DNA from: Termitomyces sp. T153
Lineage: Eukaryota > Basidiomycota > Agaricomycetes > Agaricales > Lyophyllaceae
Direction: 5' to 3'
NCBI GenBank assembly: GCA_018296165.2
Contig: JACKQL020000005.1
Location: 496,001-560,000, forward strand
Length of the DNA: 64,000 nt
In this document: piece after piece, positions 34,989-47,093 of the stretch
Numbering within the stretch: the stretch's first letter is position 1
How the letters are laid out: each line of letters starts with the position of its first letter
Notes under the pieces: model-generated
Seen by the model: only the letters and a program-made list of their open reading frames with translations
Told to the model about the DNA's origin: nothing
Databases searched by the model: none
Translations under genes and position numbers: made by a program

Positions 34989-36901
34989 ATGATCATTGCA
35001 TTGGTTTCAGCACGACAATTGTCTACCCACCTTACAGGGTCAGCATCCACACAGCTCGAAGACCTTGTGCCCGCTTCGTCGTGCAATAATAGAGCTCTTT
35101 CGGATATCATCTGGAGTTGTCTGACCACCATTTTTGCCTGCACTTGGATCGCCATCCATCCAAATATCCCTCAGCCTTCTGAAAGACTTTTATATCGTCG
35201 CCTCAAGACCTTTGCTCTTGCGTTAGTTGCCCCAGAGCTCATTGTTCTTTTACGGCAATGGTTTGTGTCGCGTAGATTGACACGCATGTACGAAGGTGCG
35301 TTCAACCAGCACTGAGTTTCGACGTTACAGCTGATACTTTATATTGTAACATATTCATTTCAGAATATGGGTGGACTCAAACCCATGGTTTCTTTGCGAT
35401 AATGGGTGGCTTTCAAGTCTGCAGGCCTGATGACACCAGCAATCCATTGACCTTACATCCTGAAGACATTCGTCCATACTTGAAGAACTACGACATCGTC
35501 ATATCAAAGGAGGAAATCATGGATAGAAGTAAAGGATATATTTTGGCAAAGTGCCTAGTCCTTCTTCAAATCTCTTGGTTTATACTACAGATTATCGCAC
35601 GGGCAATTCAACGCCTTACTATTAGCGAGCTTGAAATTGTCACGCTTGGGTTTGCCTTGCTCAACTTGATGATATACTTCTGTTGGTGGAACAAGCCACT
35701 TAACGTCAACTACCCTATAAAAATCGCTACATTTCATGAACCTGTCCGTCGCAACACGATGATGTTTGGGCGTACCTTAAGTATGACAGAGGATACGCAT
35801 ATTAGCACTCTCGATCCTGGACAAGATCAGGAGGACCTAGGGATCTCAAACGGGAACCGGGACTCCCTAGAATCCAGAGATAGTTGTCTGTCTTCTGATT
35901 CAATCTCCCTCTACCAATTTTCCACGTTGGAACATGCCAATCAAATCCCAGGACTCAGGAGCTACCGCAACTCTCTATACACTGAGTCGCAAACTCCATC
36001 GTTCGACCCAAGCACTGAAGAGAATACATATTCTAATCCTCGCTATCCTGGACCAGATCCAGAGGACCTAGGTATTTCAAACGAGAACCGGGCCTCCATA
36101 GAACGCAGAGATGGTCCTCTGCCCCGCAATGAAGTCTCCCTTGACCGACATTCTCCGTCGGAACATGCCAATCATGTCGCTGAAGGCGGTGGCAACTCTT
36201 ACGCTGAGTCGCAAACTTCATGCCACGGTCCCGATTCCCTTCCTCTTCCTACCTTATCTCTTCCGGAACGGGCTAGGCTTCATGACAAAGGCGCATCCAA
36301 TTTGCATGTTCGTATTGACGCCACGAAGAGACAGGTGAAACATTTGCGTTTGATGTCGATACGCCTGCCGCGGGCTGGGTTTAAATTTCTCCTCCTACTG
36401 TTGACCTCATTGCGATCTACTTTCCTGTACATAGCGAAAGGTCTGAGTAATGGTGTTATATTTTTGACTAGAGAGTCCATGACTGTAGCCAATCCTCGAT
36501 ATGATGCGCGGTCGTACTTCTTCGGATATTTAACCAAAACAGAAAGTTTGACTTCTGGAAATATTGCTTGCTTGATGGCAGTTACATTTGGGGCTACTCA
36601 TTGTCTGGCATGGCACTTCGAGTTTTCGAGCCAACCTGAACGATTCCTATGGCGCATGTCATCCATGATTATAACTTGCCTGCCAATCTACGCAATCATA
36701 ATTCCACATATAACGAACAGTATTGTTCAGAGGCCAAATTATGTGGTTTCTTGGTTGTATATACTCTTTACCCAGATGTGTCAACTCCTCTACATGATGG
36801 CACGTTTATTACTTCTGGCTGAAATGTTTGTGCTTCTACGAAAACCCGACGCGGGCATCTACACACCTGTCAATTGGGTTGCTCACATACCTCATTTTTG
36901 A
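34989..36901 (+). CDS. Polytopic membrane protein of unknown function, family copy 3 (614 aa)
   Basis: Two exons: 34989-35295 and 35364-36901; the 68-nt intron (GTGCGT...TTTCAG) splits codon 103. Start MIIALVSARQL is set by alignment with the paralogues. Visible layout: an N-terminal hydrophobic segment DIIWSCLTTIFACTWIAIHP, a second at LALVAPELIVLLRQW, the family signature EYGWTQTHGFFAIMGGFQ, DRSKGYILAKCLVLLQISWF and ISELEIVTLGFALLNLMIYF with WWNKPLNVNYP, a long polar linker holding a 77-codon repeat, then a C-terminal membrane block with FGATHCLAWHFEF, MIITCLPIYAIIIPH and EMFVLLRKPDAGIY up to the end VNWVAHIPHF. I associate the family with expanded orphan genes in Agaricomycetes. No function is assigned; transporter or receptor roles would be guesses. 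Confidence 0.85.
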
Positions 36902-37778
36902 CTTTACCCAAACCTCCAGACGAACTGTGTTTTATTTAATCGGACAATGACATTTTCTGCGATTGGCACCATCAAGGGCTAGGACCTTCAAGGCGTGAGG
37001 GGAAACGATTTACACTGACAGCCTGGGCTCAGGATCATCTGAAGACTCGAATGCCCGACAAGGTTGGCTGAGGTTGCTTAAAACAGGAGCGGGTTCACAG
37101 GAGCGGGTTCTCAGAAGGCGTATCGGTGTTACTTGAGGCTTCTTCGAACCGAAATCAATCAGGTAGATATGATCTAAGGTCATCGTGCTTCGGCGGGGGG
37201 GCGATTGCAAGCGTGGTTTGGTCGGCTCAGCGGTGCGTGTACAACACCTGTTCCTTTACGCTGTCTGCTGTTTTTGGCTACGAAAAATTGTATGACAGAG
37301 ATAGGTGAAAGATGGTGCCCAAAGTCCTGTCGTGATCAAGTCAGAGGAGATAGGGTCCCGACTCGAGGACTTCCGAATTGATTGTCTGCCACGTGGAGCT
37401 AGAAGAGAGCATATAAAGCGGCCAGAGTACTTCGAAAAGTCGTATCAGGAATGATGTACCGCGAACCCGACTCGGAGAAGAGAAGAGATTCCATAGGTAA
37501 GCATAGGTACTGATAAAGCTCGAGGCAGGCTCGTCATGGCCACCACTGGCCCCCGAATCTTGCAATGATTCATAGCAGAAAGCCGCTGTTCCCCGAAACT
37601 CGTCATAACACATAGAGAACAGTGGTGGAAAGAAGAGACAATCAGCCAAAATTAGGCATAGTCGTATATGAAGCCAAATAACACGTCAATATGTACAAAT
37701 GCGATCATTATAACTCGGTCAATTCTTAAATCTCTTGTTCTCTCGCTACCGACTTCTTCTTCTACACAATTTTTGGGC
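36902..37778. other. Intergenic region
   Basis: No recognised gene; a 102-codon minus frame at 37341-37649 has no motif. It contains the 5' flank of the Cdc20-like gene. An in-frame ATG at 37668 could extend that protein by 37 residues. Confidence 0.35.
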
Positions 37779-39695
37779 ATGGACTCATCCAGCTCGAGCT
37801 CGGGCTCAGCGACGCCGGCTTCAGCTGCTGCCGTGGCTCCCAGCGCCTCGGTAAACGTTCCGCGCAAACGTCTTCTCTCCCTCGGTGACGAGCCCGAGTC
37901 TGCGTCCGCCAGCGCGTATTTAGGCGGTCCGACGCTCAGAAAGCGTGCACGAGTCTCCTCGATCTCCGCAGGCTTTCAAAACGCGCTTCGAGGCGTGTCT
38001 TCCTTGGTCAATTCTAGTGTAAGTCTGCTGATCAAATTTTCTGCGAATCGTACCACAAACTAACTGGTTGACTTCCCCCTCCTCACATCGAAGACCCTTG
38101 ACCGCTTCATGCGCACACGCTCAATCCACACATCTGAGCTCGATCTATCTAGCATCGGCATCAGTGCCCCTCTTCATCATCCTCGCCCCCTCAGCTCTGC
38201 CTCCTCCTTCACCACTGCTTCTCGTGCATGCAGTCCAGGTCCTGACGATGGCCTCATCAGTCGCTCGGGGATGGCGCTCATGCGGAGCGTCTCTTCAGCT
38301 TCTCTCGCCTCAACACCAGTGGTTCCGACGTACCCCGAGTGTTCCGCAAAGTATTACATGAGGAACACTAAGGTTACGTGGGACTTTTCGGCTCCTTCTG
38401 GTGGTGGGGCGGTGATGAGCTGTTCCGGCGATAACGTGGTCTTCTTCAGTCGCGGAGATAGAGTTCACTATAAGAATATCGCGACTGGGGAGGAGGTAGG
38501 GCAATTGTTGAGGCTGAGGGAGGGTGATGGGGATCTGAGGGTATTGAAATGTGCGCCCGGTGGTGGTCTGTTGGCGGTTGGCACGAGCACGGGTTTGATT
38601 CAACTCTGGGATATCAAGGCGAGGAAAAAGGTTGTGAGTTGGATGCATAAGAAGACTGTCAGCGCGATGGCGTGGAACGGGGATGGGGGCATATTGACTA
38701 TTGGCGGTGAGAAGGGAACGATACGACATTACGATACGAGGATCGGGTTGAAGAACATCAGCGGGATGAAGGAACAGGCTAGGAAAGTAACGAGGCATCA
38801 GGGGTGTATTACCGTTTTGGAGTGGAACGTCGACGGGAGAATCTGGGCGAGTGGTGATTCGAGCGGGACTGTTTATTGTTGGGATGGAAATGGGAAGGAG
38901 AGAGTTCCGCTTGACGTAGGTGAGTTTGTGCAGCGGAGGAAGAAGATGCAGCATGGTGGTGCCATTTCGGTGTGTATGCCACAAACTTTTTGAGGGTCGA
39001 CGAGAACCGACAAATGATTGATATAGGCTCTGGCGTTCTGTCCGTGGCAGCCCCGTCTCCTCGCAACAGGCGATGTGGAGGGTGTTATGCAGCTGTGGAA
39101 TGTTAACCCCCTCAATCAGCATTCGAACGCTACAACGCCCGGTAAACTCGAGCTTGGCGTGCCGATCACTAGCATCCATTTCTCCCCGCATTGCAAGGAA
39201 ATTCTCACTACGCACTCCTGCAAACTCTCCCCTTCCTCCCCTTCCAATAGCGCCATCACGAATAATAATACCCCCACCAACCTCACAAACACAAACACTC
39301 GCACTCGGACCACCCGTACCACCAGCACTCGGACCGCCCCCAACCCTCTAAACACCAACGCGCCCCTTTCTCTCCCCTGGCCGTGCCAAACACCCCCCAA
39401 TGCAATTGTGATCCACGCTTACCCCTCCCTTCGACACGTCACCACTCTCATCCCCTCCCTCTCCGTCTCTTCCTCTTCCTCTTCGCATTCCCAATCCCAA
39501 TCCCCGTCTCAGACACCCGGGGAAGAGGAAGGAGGTGACAGCGCCAAGGAGGCGATCGTGGGGAGTGTGATGAATGGGGCGGGGACGAGGATTGTGGTTG
39601 CGAATGGAGAGGGGAAGATGGGTGTTGTGGAGGTGTGGGCGAAGAGGAAGGAGGTGAAGAGGGTCCCGAGTTTCTTGGGGGCTACGATAAGGTAG
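37779..39695 (+). CDS. Divergent Cdc20/Cdh1 (fizzy)-like WD40 protein, APC/C activator candidate
   Basis: Exons 37779-38018, 38094-38969 and 39027-39695 (594 aa); both introns are in phase, and a branch-like CTAAC precedes the first acceptor. Features in order: Ser/Ala-rich N-terminus with basic PRKRLL and TLRKRARVSS; a C-box-like DRFMRTR immediately after intron 1 (canonical DRFIPxR, here Pro replaced by Arg); Ser-rich linker; then WD40 repeats (LLAVGTSTGLIQLWDIKA, AMAWNGDGGILTIGGEKG, VLEWNVDGRIWASGDSSG, LAFCPWQPRLLATGDVEG). The last blade is split by a low-complexity Asn/Thr/Arg and Ser insertion (about 39225-39530). The protein ends ATIR, matching the Ile-Arg tail by which Cdc20/Cdh1 dock on the APC/C. 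Role inferred: substrate-recruiting activator of the anaphase-promoting complex, possibly a specialised, for example meiotic, paralogue. Confidence 0.75.
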
Positions 39696-40989
39696 AGTCA
39701 GGTGACAGAGCAACGGGAGGGGAGGGCGGATGGTGATAGATCTGATGATATATTGGTTGGAGATCGATGTAGATGCTGGTGAGTTACGCGAGGAGAATCG
39801 TGACCGGGCATCGAGCGATGGATGGAGACAGGAATTGGGATATACCGAGATGGCGAAGCTTCGCCTTCCTTTTTTTTTCTCTGAATCTTTTGGATAGGGA
39901 ACCATGATTTCGAGTTCGACCTCAACTTCGAACCGTCTCCTGATTCGAACGAAATCGATATGACATCAGTATCGAGTATTCAAATATCTATTTGTGGATA
40001 TCTACGTATACGCATTATACCTACTTGTACCTACGTACCGATATCGATCCTTTGGCATATATATATTGATTATGGGTCTGGCTATTTACCTCGTATACAC
40101 CTCGATGATTCCATAACTGTTGGATTAAAGTTCACGTATCATGCATATGGCGATATAGCCACTCGGGAAGTGCCAGTCGGCGAGTCGTTCGGAAATCCAT
40201 GCGGCAAGTGCGCGGATCAATTGAAAGTTCCTCTGCTCCTGAATCCAAAATGACAAAGCACAGCAAGCCATAGCACATTGCCTCCGGGTACCCTAGGTAG
40301 ACATCAACACCGGTATCACTCAAAAAAGCTTCGTATGTAAGTTAGTAATCTATCCCAATGTTCAGTCAAACAAGGCGACTCGCGGTTCCATAATTATCAC
40401 ACTTCAGATTTGCGTACGACAGCGACCGTGGAAAACATGAAGAAAGATCGTAGAAGCTTGGGGTGCATAAGGCACGTGTGAGTCATCATTTATGTGAATT
40501 TTAAGTGAGTTGTGAGAGGGAGTTAAAGATGTAACACTATTTCCCCTGTGTTTCATCCGTGGGATTGTGCAAACTCGTTCCAGAAGAGGTAGCGCCTTCA
40601 GAGAGTAGAATGGACTCGTTTACATAGGATTAAGTTGTTCCTGTGCGGTACTTTAAATAGTATAATTCTATCCTCTATCCTAGGACCATTGTTTGTTATA
40701 TAAATTCAGGATGATGATCATGACGTATTAGCTCACATCGGTGGTGCTCGTGTGCTCTGGTTGAACTAAGCTAGAATCCCTCAATACAGACGCATATACA
40801 CAGCTGTAACAGACACTGGCAGCATCTCTGATATGTTATGTATGAGTAATATGGCATCACAATCACGATGATCAAATATGTGAAGCCTCTAGGCATTCTT
40901 ATTTTTAGTAGTGAAACACTCTCCGAAATACATATAATGAGTTCTGAAAAGGAATAGCTTAGTCTCATAAGTAGCCTGACATCCCAACT
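39696..40989. other. Intergenic region, nothing recognised
   Basis: Short frames on both strands (for example 39960-40253) lack motifs. No repeat partner found in the window. Confidence 0.35.
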
Positions 40990-42330
40990 ATGACTCCGGA
41001 GGAACGACAAATTATTCAGGCTCTGGGAACTTCTCTTTCGATCAATTTCTATCAGTATATCGTGATTGCACTTCTTTACGGTGTGTTTGATGATTACCAA
41101 GTTCTTTGTTATTATTATTATCATTTACAAGCAAAGCAGGATTTTTCTGTCCTTTAGGAATCCTTGCCGTGCAGAACCTTGTGCAGTTAGTCCTTGAATT
41201 GCCTTACAGGTCAATAGTTGATACCGACTGCAGCCGACGCATACACACTGGCAGGAGCTCAAACTCATCACGAAAAACAACAGCATGTCTAATGTTTTTT
41301 GGGGTTCTTTCTGCAACCGGTCTCTTGGTAACTCAGGGCGGAACACTTGTCTGTTTGATCCGTCTAGGCATGGTAGATAATATCAATACATCCCTCCCGG
41401 ACAAAAGAGTATACACAGATGAACGACTCCAGCCCTGGGATGCTGCTTACACTGGGTTTCAACTGCTACCAGTAGGTTGTCCTTATAGTGGGTCGACTTA
41501 TTTCATTCTTGAATAGCTTCTTGCCAATGACGCCCTGATCATCTGGCGTGCCTGGGTGATTTTCTCAAGAATGCGTTGGGCTCTCTATATACTAGCTGTA
41601 CTTTGGCTGATGACAGCTGGTGCGCCAGTTTGATCCCTAATATTACTCTCTGTGATCTCATTAGCATAATAACAGGAGCAGTCCTCAGTGCTGTAGTTCT
41701 CCTTCCTAAACCCTTCTCCCCCCATCTACAATATGTCAGCTTTGGCCTAACATTCGGGACCAACTTCATAGCCACTTGCTGCATTGGATTCATTCTATGG
41801 TATTTAATCTTGATTCACTGCCCAGTCCTGTCGCCGTTACTTACTGGCGGGCTCATATCAACAGGAGACGCGAAAAGTTGTTCAAACGCCTTAGTCTCAC
41901 ACACTTTCCAGGCAAAAGCAAACCTTGGAAGGTCTTGATCTTGTTATTTGAGATGGGATTCATCTATTGTCTGTTACAGGTATGCTGTAACACATACATC
42001 CCACCGTGATAAACTCAAGTATTATTCGGAGCTCGTTGCATTGATTTCAGATATTCTATCGCGTCCATATACCACACCGGCCAACCAGTTGTCATTATTT
42101 CAGCTTATTATGTACCTGCTTTTCGACATCTTCGTCATGTTATCTGTATGTCAATGACACAAGAGCATGGTATGATGCATTCTTACACTTTAACAGATGG
42201 TGTATCCTGTCATTGGGGCATTGGTGATGCAAGGACCTTCTGTCATGCTCCGGATTCACGGAACTGCAGCTCCGGTCACAAAATCTTCGGTCAAGACAGG
42301 TATTAGTGTCGATTCATTACCGGCACCCAC
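40990..42330 (+). pseudogene. Seven-TM orphan membrane protein, frame-broken
   Basis: Starts MTPEERQIIQALGTSLSINF; exon 1 40990-41080, intron 41081-41157, exon 2 41158-41471, a 45-nt intron 41472-41516, exon 3 from 41517. Hydrophobic segments include YQYIVIALLYGILAVQNLVQ, ACLMFFGVLSATGLLV, NDALIIWRAWVIF, WALYILAVLWLMTAG, SFGLTFGTNFIATCCIGF and KVLILLFEMGFIYCLLQ, then a final VYPVIGALVMQGPSVML. The order, with an ANDALIIWRAW block, is that of an orphan basidiomycete seven-TM family. After MTAG (about 41625) the frame runs into TGA, and the homologous continuation ASLIPNITLCDL is in another frame. A second shift is needed near 41810. With two breaks I read it as a pseudogene, unless unusual introns explain them. 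Confidence 0.6.
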
Positions 42331-42940
42331 GAGCAACGTTATCATACTTTAAAATAATGGATTTATTAGGAAGTCTACAACTTTCATCTCGTCTCTCGGA
42401 AGTACTCCACTTTCTCTGTCGCTATCACCTAGCTCCAAATCACTTCGTGTCGCTTGTACGTAGATCAATAGCAGTAGATATCTTACCTTATACCTTTGGA
42501 CTATAAGATTACGGTATCGGGATAACGAGTTCGTCTGTTCTGCGATTCTAATGACCTGACTTGAAGAACGTTCTTTGTGCACAAGGATACAACGCAATGA
42601 AGTTGACGAGAAAGTTGATAAACCGGATAACAAAGATCCAATGCTTGCAGAAGATCATTCGGAGTGACAATCGCGATGTTGGAAAGAACTTGATGTCGTT
42701 GATTGACTTTGGTTTTGCGTGATGGTTTGCGCGTATACGCAACATGAGTTCGATGTCGTTGAATAAAGAACTTGAGGATGCTGCTCTCGTGTGTTGCATT
42801 GTAATTGTCAGTGGACAGACAAAGCATGGACTTTCAACGAAAGGTACGTGCATACTTACAAGGGCCCGGGGTATCGGATACTATGAGATACAAGTGTCAC
42901 TAAAAGATACAGAGCGAAGCCATGCAAGTGCACGATGACG
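42331..42940. other. Intergenic region
   Basis: No recognised gene. Several 60-108-codon frames on both strands lack motifs and compete with each other. 3' flank of the Nudix gene. Confidence 0.35.
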
Positions 42941-44021
42941 TCAGTTCAAAGACCGGCGATGTCGGTCCGACGTTGCTTGGGTCACTCTCGAATCGACGAT
43001 GGTTCGAGAAGAAGTGCCATTCGGCGCGGAAACAACGGTGCTTATGCTCTCGTTCTCTCGGAAGACAAGATCCGGATCCGAAACCTCCTGCATGGATGGA
43101 ATCAGTGAACATCGAACACGACGGGAAAGACATACCGTCTCGTCCTCAACCTCGTCGGCCTCTCCATCACCATTAGCAGCTTCATCAGCCTGAACATCTT
43201 TATATATACCGAGGGTATACACATAGATAGTCCACACATAGTCCAGAACATGACGCTCGAGTCCCCATAAACGGTTCATCGCCTCTTCGTATGTAAGGAT
43301 ATGAGAAGTATACGTCTGTTCGTCGGGCATGCCTGTGCCCGTCTCATGCACCTACAAAACAAAAAAACAAGCTCGAAAATGCATCGTATATTCCTTTCGA
43401 GGTGCACATACTGCATCAGGGGGTATCTGCCCCGCGTACCAGAAAGTCATATATTCCCCTGGTACGCTCCGATTACCACGTCCGGCGGCCCAGTGGGTTA
43501 TCGTAGTGTACAGAGACTCTGTGTTTAACCGTCTGCGGGCGCCGGGGTCAGAGGGAGGCGAGGGGGCATGGATAGGTGTGAATAGAGGAAGAAATGTGGC
43601 TTTGTAGCCTGACTGTCACGAAACAATCAGAAAGTCTGTCGAATATACTAGTACCTAGATGGAAACGTACCTCCTCATATGCCTCTCTCAACGCTGTCGT
43701 CTCCAACGACTCCCCGACATCCTTCCGGCCGCGGGGTAGGAACCAATACTTGCGTGCAGTATCGTAGATCACGACAATCTTGTGCGTCGAGGGCTGGATG
43801 ATAACCATCCCAGCGCCGAGCATGAAATTCTGTGAGGACCAGCCTGAATCAGGGACTTGAGCAGAAGAGTGCATGGACATTGGTTGGCGACATGGTGCGA
43901 CGGCACGAAGTGGACGAGAGCCACGAGCTGAGGACGTGAAGGATGCCATGAGAGATTGGAGAGTGAGAAAGAAGGAACGGCGGTTGGTGGTTGAGGCCGA
44001 AGACTCAGAAGGTGTGTCCAT
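42941..44021 (-). CDS. Nudix hydrolase, 320 aa
   Basis: Hydrolyses nucleoside-diphosphate-linked substrates (family knowledge; the substrate is not deducible here). Exons 43671-44021, 43412-43612 and 42941-43351, all in phase. The Nudix box spans intron 1: GRKDVGESLETTALREAYEE then SGY, satisfying Gx5Ex7REUxEExGU with all glutamates present. Before it lies MLGAGMVIIQPSTHKIVVI and KYWFLPRG. After it come a beta-rich part (THWAAGRGNRSVPGEYMTFW) and a helical segment LTYEEAMNRLWGLERHVLDY. The tail is acidic; a 48-nt stretch with GT-AG ends (about 43087-43134) could be spliced or retained without changing the frame. Start MDTPSESSASTT, with a Ser/Thr/Arg-rich leader that might target mitochondria. 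A decayed copy of its 5' end is at 47094-47400. Confidence 0.85.
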
Positions 44022-44420
44022 AAGACTTATTTAAGTAAGTATAAGGAAAGATCATGATGAGAATTGAGCGTGTGACATCTGATAGTGAACTTCTAGTCAA
44101 TCAAACATCCAACCTCACGACAATCTCTCAATTATGACGAAGCCTCCATAAAAGGGAGCCAGGGAGTTGGATTTACGGTTCTGCTGACGTCCCATCTTTG
44201 ATTTAGGTACGCACTTGTTATGAACCCTTACATGACATGCCTATATACTTCCTTGGTCCATTGGTTTGCTGCAACATACAATTCTCCTGTTTATATTTCG
44301 CCTGACCCAGACTTAGATCCTTTCCCTCGAGACCTAGTAGGACGTGTGTTTTACTAGCGACACCAAGCTTGAGCATATCAAGGTTCATTTCGTATCAAGC
44401 TCGAGTACATATTGTATATA
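44022..44420. other. Nudix promoter and copy 4 3' flank
   Basis: 400 bp between two minus-strand genes. The first about 80 bp upstream of the Nudix ATG are conserved in the duplicated copy at about 47280-47370 (GATCATGATGAGA, GCGTGTGACAT, ACGACAATCTC). Confidence 0.5.
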
Positions 44421-46346
44421 TCACAGATGAGGTATAGAGGTGACCCACTCAACTGGTATATGGATCCCGGGGTCAGGCTTTCTCAAAACCACGAACATCT
44501 GAACTAAGAGAGTCATACGTGCAATGACGTAAAACAATAGACTAGTTCCAACGAGGAAAAGATTACAGTTGAACAAGATAACGAAGGAGGTCCTCAACAT
44601 CCTAAATAATTTCTTTATCAGTATGCGCTTGGAACGGCGGGATGCAGATTTAATCCAGCATAATAGCCGTTCAGTAACAGCAGCATCAAATTCACCAATG
44701 AGGCTGAAGTAGATCGGAATGGAAGTGATGATTATAGATGAAGTGCGCCATAGCCATGCTTCGACTTGAGTCGGAAACTCAGCATGCAACCCTAGGCAAT
44801 GGATTCCTCCAAAAATTACTGCAACTGCACCAGTAAACCTCCCATAAACCATCGACTCTTCATATGTAAACGTCCCGGATGCGTATGGACCGTCATTGGA
44901 AAGATAACCTGAGTTCAATGTTTCAAACCATTCTAGAAAGGCAAAGAAAAGGCCTCTAAATAACCTTGGAAATTCAATGACATTATGCGCGATCCAATGC
45001 ATGAATTTCACGCATACGTGGTATGGCTTTTCGAAGAACCGGAATTTTGGACCCGACTCCGGACAAGTGGTTTGAGGTGTGATCTTCCCTTCCTCGGCAA
45101 GAATGTCATTAATCATACATTGACTATGGGAATTACCCAACTCAGAGTCATCGCCGACAGAACGCAGCTGGTTTAAAGCAAGATTGGGGGACATTTCAAT
45201 GTTCTCGAATTGGCGGTTGAGAAACAGGGTCCATTCCGTTTCCGGGTGTTGTCCTGAGGGTAGCTGGAGAAAATCCAGAAGACGAGAGATGGGACTGGGG
45301 CGAGAATCAATCTTTGGCTGAGTGCGAGACTTCGGCTCCGAAGCTGGTGAATGTGGGGGGGAGATAACAGGCGGGTAGGAATGATCATATCCAATGGGGC
45401 CTGGTGTCCCTCCCAGTGCAATTTCAGCTGTATGTGTGACGTCGTCCGAATCCTCTAAGATAGATCCAGTGGCGAGATCAACGGAACCCTCAATAATAGG
45501 TTCGACAGCGGGTTCAGCAGTTATCGAGACAACATCAGCAGCAACGGACTCGCTTATTCTTATTTCTTCAACAACCGGTTTGGCAGCGTCTGAGGAGGAT
45601 GTTGAAAATAAACAGCCAGTCAAAGTGACACAAGATTGCTTGTAGATCTTGATCGGATAGTGAACGTCAAGAGGCTTGTTCCACCAACAAAAGTATATCA
45701 TAAAGTTCAAGACAGAGTAAGCAAGTGTAACAAGTTCAATCTCGGCGATGGCAAGATGTTGAATTGCACGTGCTAGTATTTGAAGGATAAACCAGGAGAC
45801 CTGAAGGAGAACGAGAGCCTTTGACAGGACATCCCCTTTGCTTTTATCGAGGATTTCTTCTGCAGAGGCTGTGAGGGTTCGATACTCCAGGTAGCGACCA
45901 AGGTCATCTGTATCCAAAGTACTACAATTGGACCCATCAGGATCACATACTTGGAAACCACCCATGATCGCAAAGAAGCTATGTATTTGTGTCCATCCAT
46001 ACTCTGCAAAAATTGCAACAAATATATTAGATACCAGGTTTGGTTAGACCAGGTTTGACGCACTTTCATACTCACGCGCCAATCTACGAGATGACCACCA
46101 TTGCCGTATTGCCCACGAAACGATGAGTTCAGGAGCAAACAATGCAATAACGAAGATCTTGAGGCGACGTTTGAAAGGCCGCTCTCCATTGACAGGAAGA
46201 TTGGGATGGATGGCAATCCAGGTACAAGTAAAAATGGTGGTAAGGCAGCTCCAGATAATGCCCAGAGTCGTTCTATCATTGGACAATGGGGTAGGCACAG
46301 GGTCACCAGGCGAGAGTTGTCGCAAAGCTGTAAGGATGATGCTCAT
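44421..46346 (-). CDS. Polytopic membrane protein of unknown function, family copy 4 (621 aa)
   Basis: Two exons: 46064-46346 and 44421-46003; intron 46004-46063 (60 nt) starts GTGCGT as in copy 3 and sits at the same codon. Start MSIILTALRQL aligns with copy 3. Conserved blocks: GIIWSCLTTIFTCTWIAIHP, FVIALFAPELIVSWAIRQW, YGWTQIHSFFAIMGGFQVC, DKSKGDVLSKALVLLQVSWF, IAEIELVTLAYSVLNFMIYF with WWNKPLDVHYP. The linker is Glu/Ser/Ile-rich and unlike that of copy 3. The C-terminus has a hydrophobic block and VQMFVVLRKPDPGIHIPVEW to the end VTSIPHL. The same overall membrane layout with a diverged linker suggests the two ends are functional and the middle evolves freely. No function assigned. Neighbour of the Nudix gene, with which it was apparently duplicated. 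Confidence 0.85.
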
Positions 46347-47093
46347 CGATGTACGCCTGTTGTAGAGGGAATCGGACAAGGGCGCAGGGGGATTGCTCCT
46401 GGTTCGAATGTTCACCTAGTAATATAGAACAACACAGCACAACGATCACGTTTGCAGTCTCTAATAGGTTGACTACGGACACAACGCATCAAAGACATGT
46501 ACAGTCGATCGAACCAACTCAGATGTTATCCTTCAAACTTGGAATATTGAAGACTAAAGATTATGATATATGTAGCTCGTGATGACCATCTTTCTGTCGG
46601 ATGAAAGAAATAGCCCGGAACTTGCCTGGTTCATGGGAAATTTGGGAGGCTGCTATCAATGTGCTATAACACACCTCAACGCAACTTAGGGATCCGCCAA
46701 CCAGTTTGGTATGATCTTTGATTGATTGAGTTCACTGAGGAAATATCTTCTGTCGTAGCCTTCTTACCCCAGGTTCCTGCAATACATAACCTCAAGGTTG
46801 AGACTCAAGGCATCGGTTTACTGCTCAGGTTTCCCTGAAAACTCTGAAAGCTCCTCGTGACGACAGGTCATTGAGACGGGTTTTCTATTGCGCATTTGAA
46901 ACACATACGACAGACCACCTACGAGGGGACTTGGTGGCAATGAAGAAGATTAAGAGCGTCTTCGTTGGTACCTGAATATTCCGAGCGATTTGTTACATGA
47001 TGAGACGTTTCTTGTTATTTCTCACTTGTATTGCACTTTATTTTTACTCGTACCGTTTGGATATAGAACGAGGGCCGGATACCAACCCAGCGT
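46347..47093. other. Intergenic region
   Basis: Promoter side of copy 4 followed by about 600 bp without recognised genes or repeats. Confidence 0.35.

Noticed and set aside
38310..39215. 301-codon minus-strand frame
   Set aside because: Antisense shadow of the Cdc20-like gene; low-complexity translation and no splice logic.
39116..39905. Two long minus-strand frames rich in Arg/His/Pro
   Set aside because: Antisense of the low-complexity wedge and 3' end of the Cdc20-like gene.
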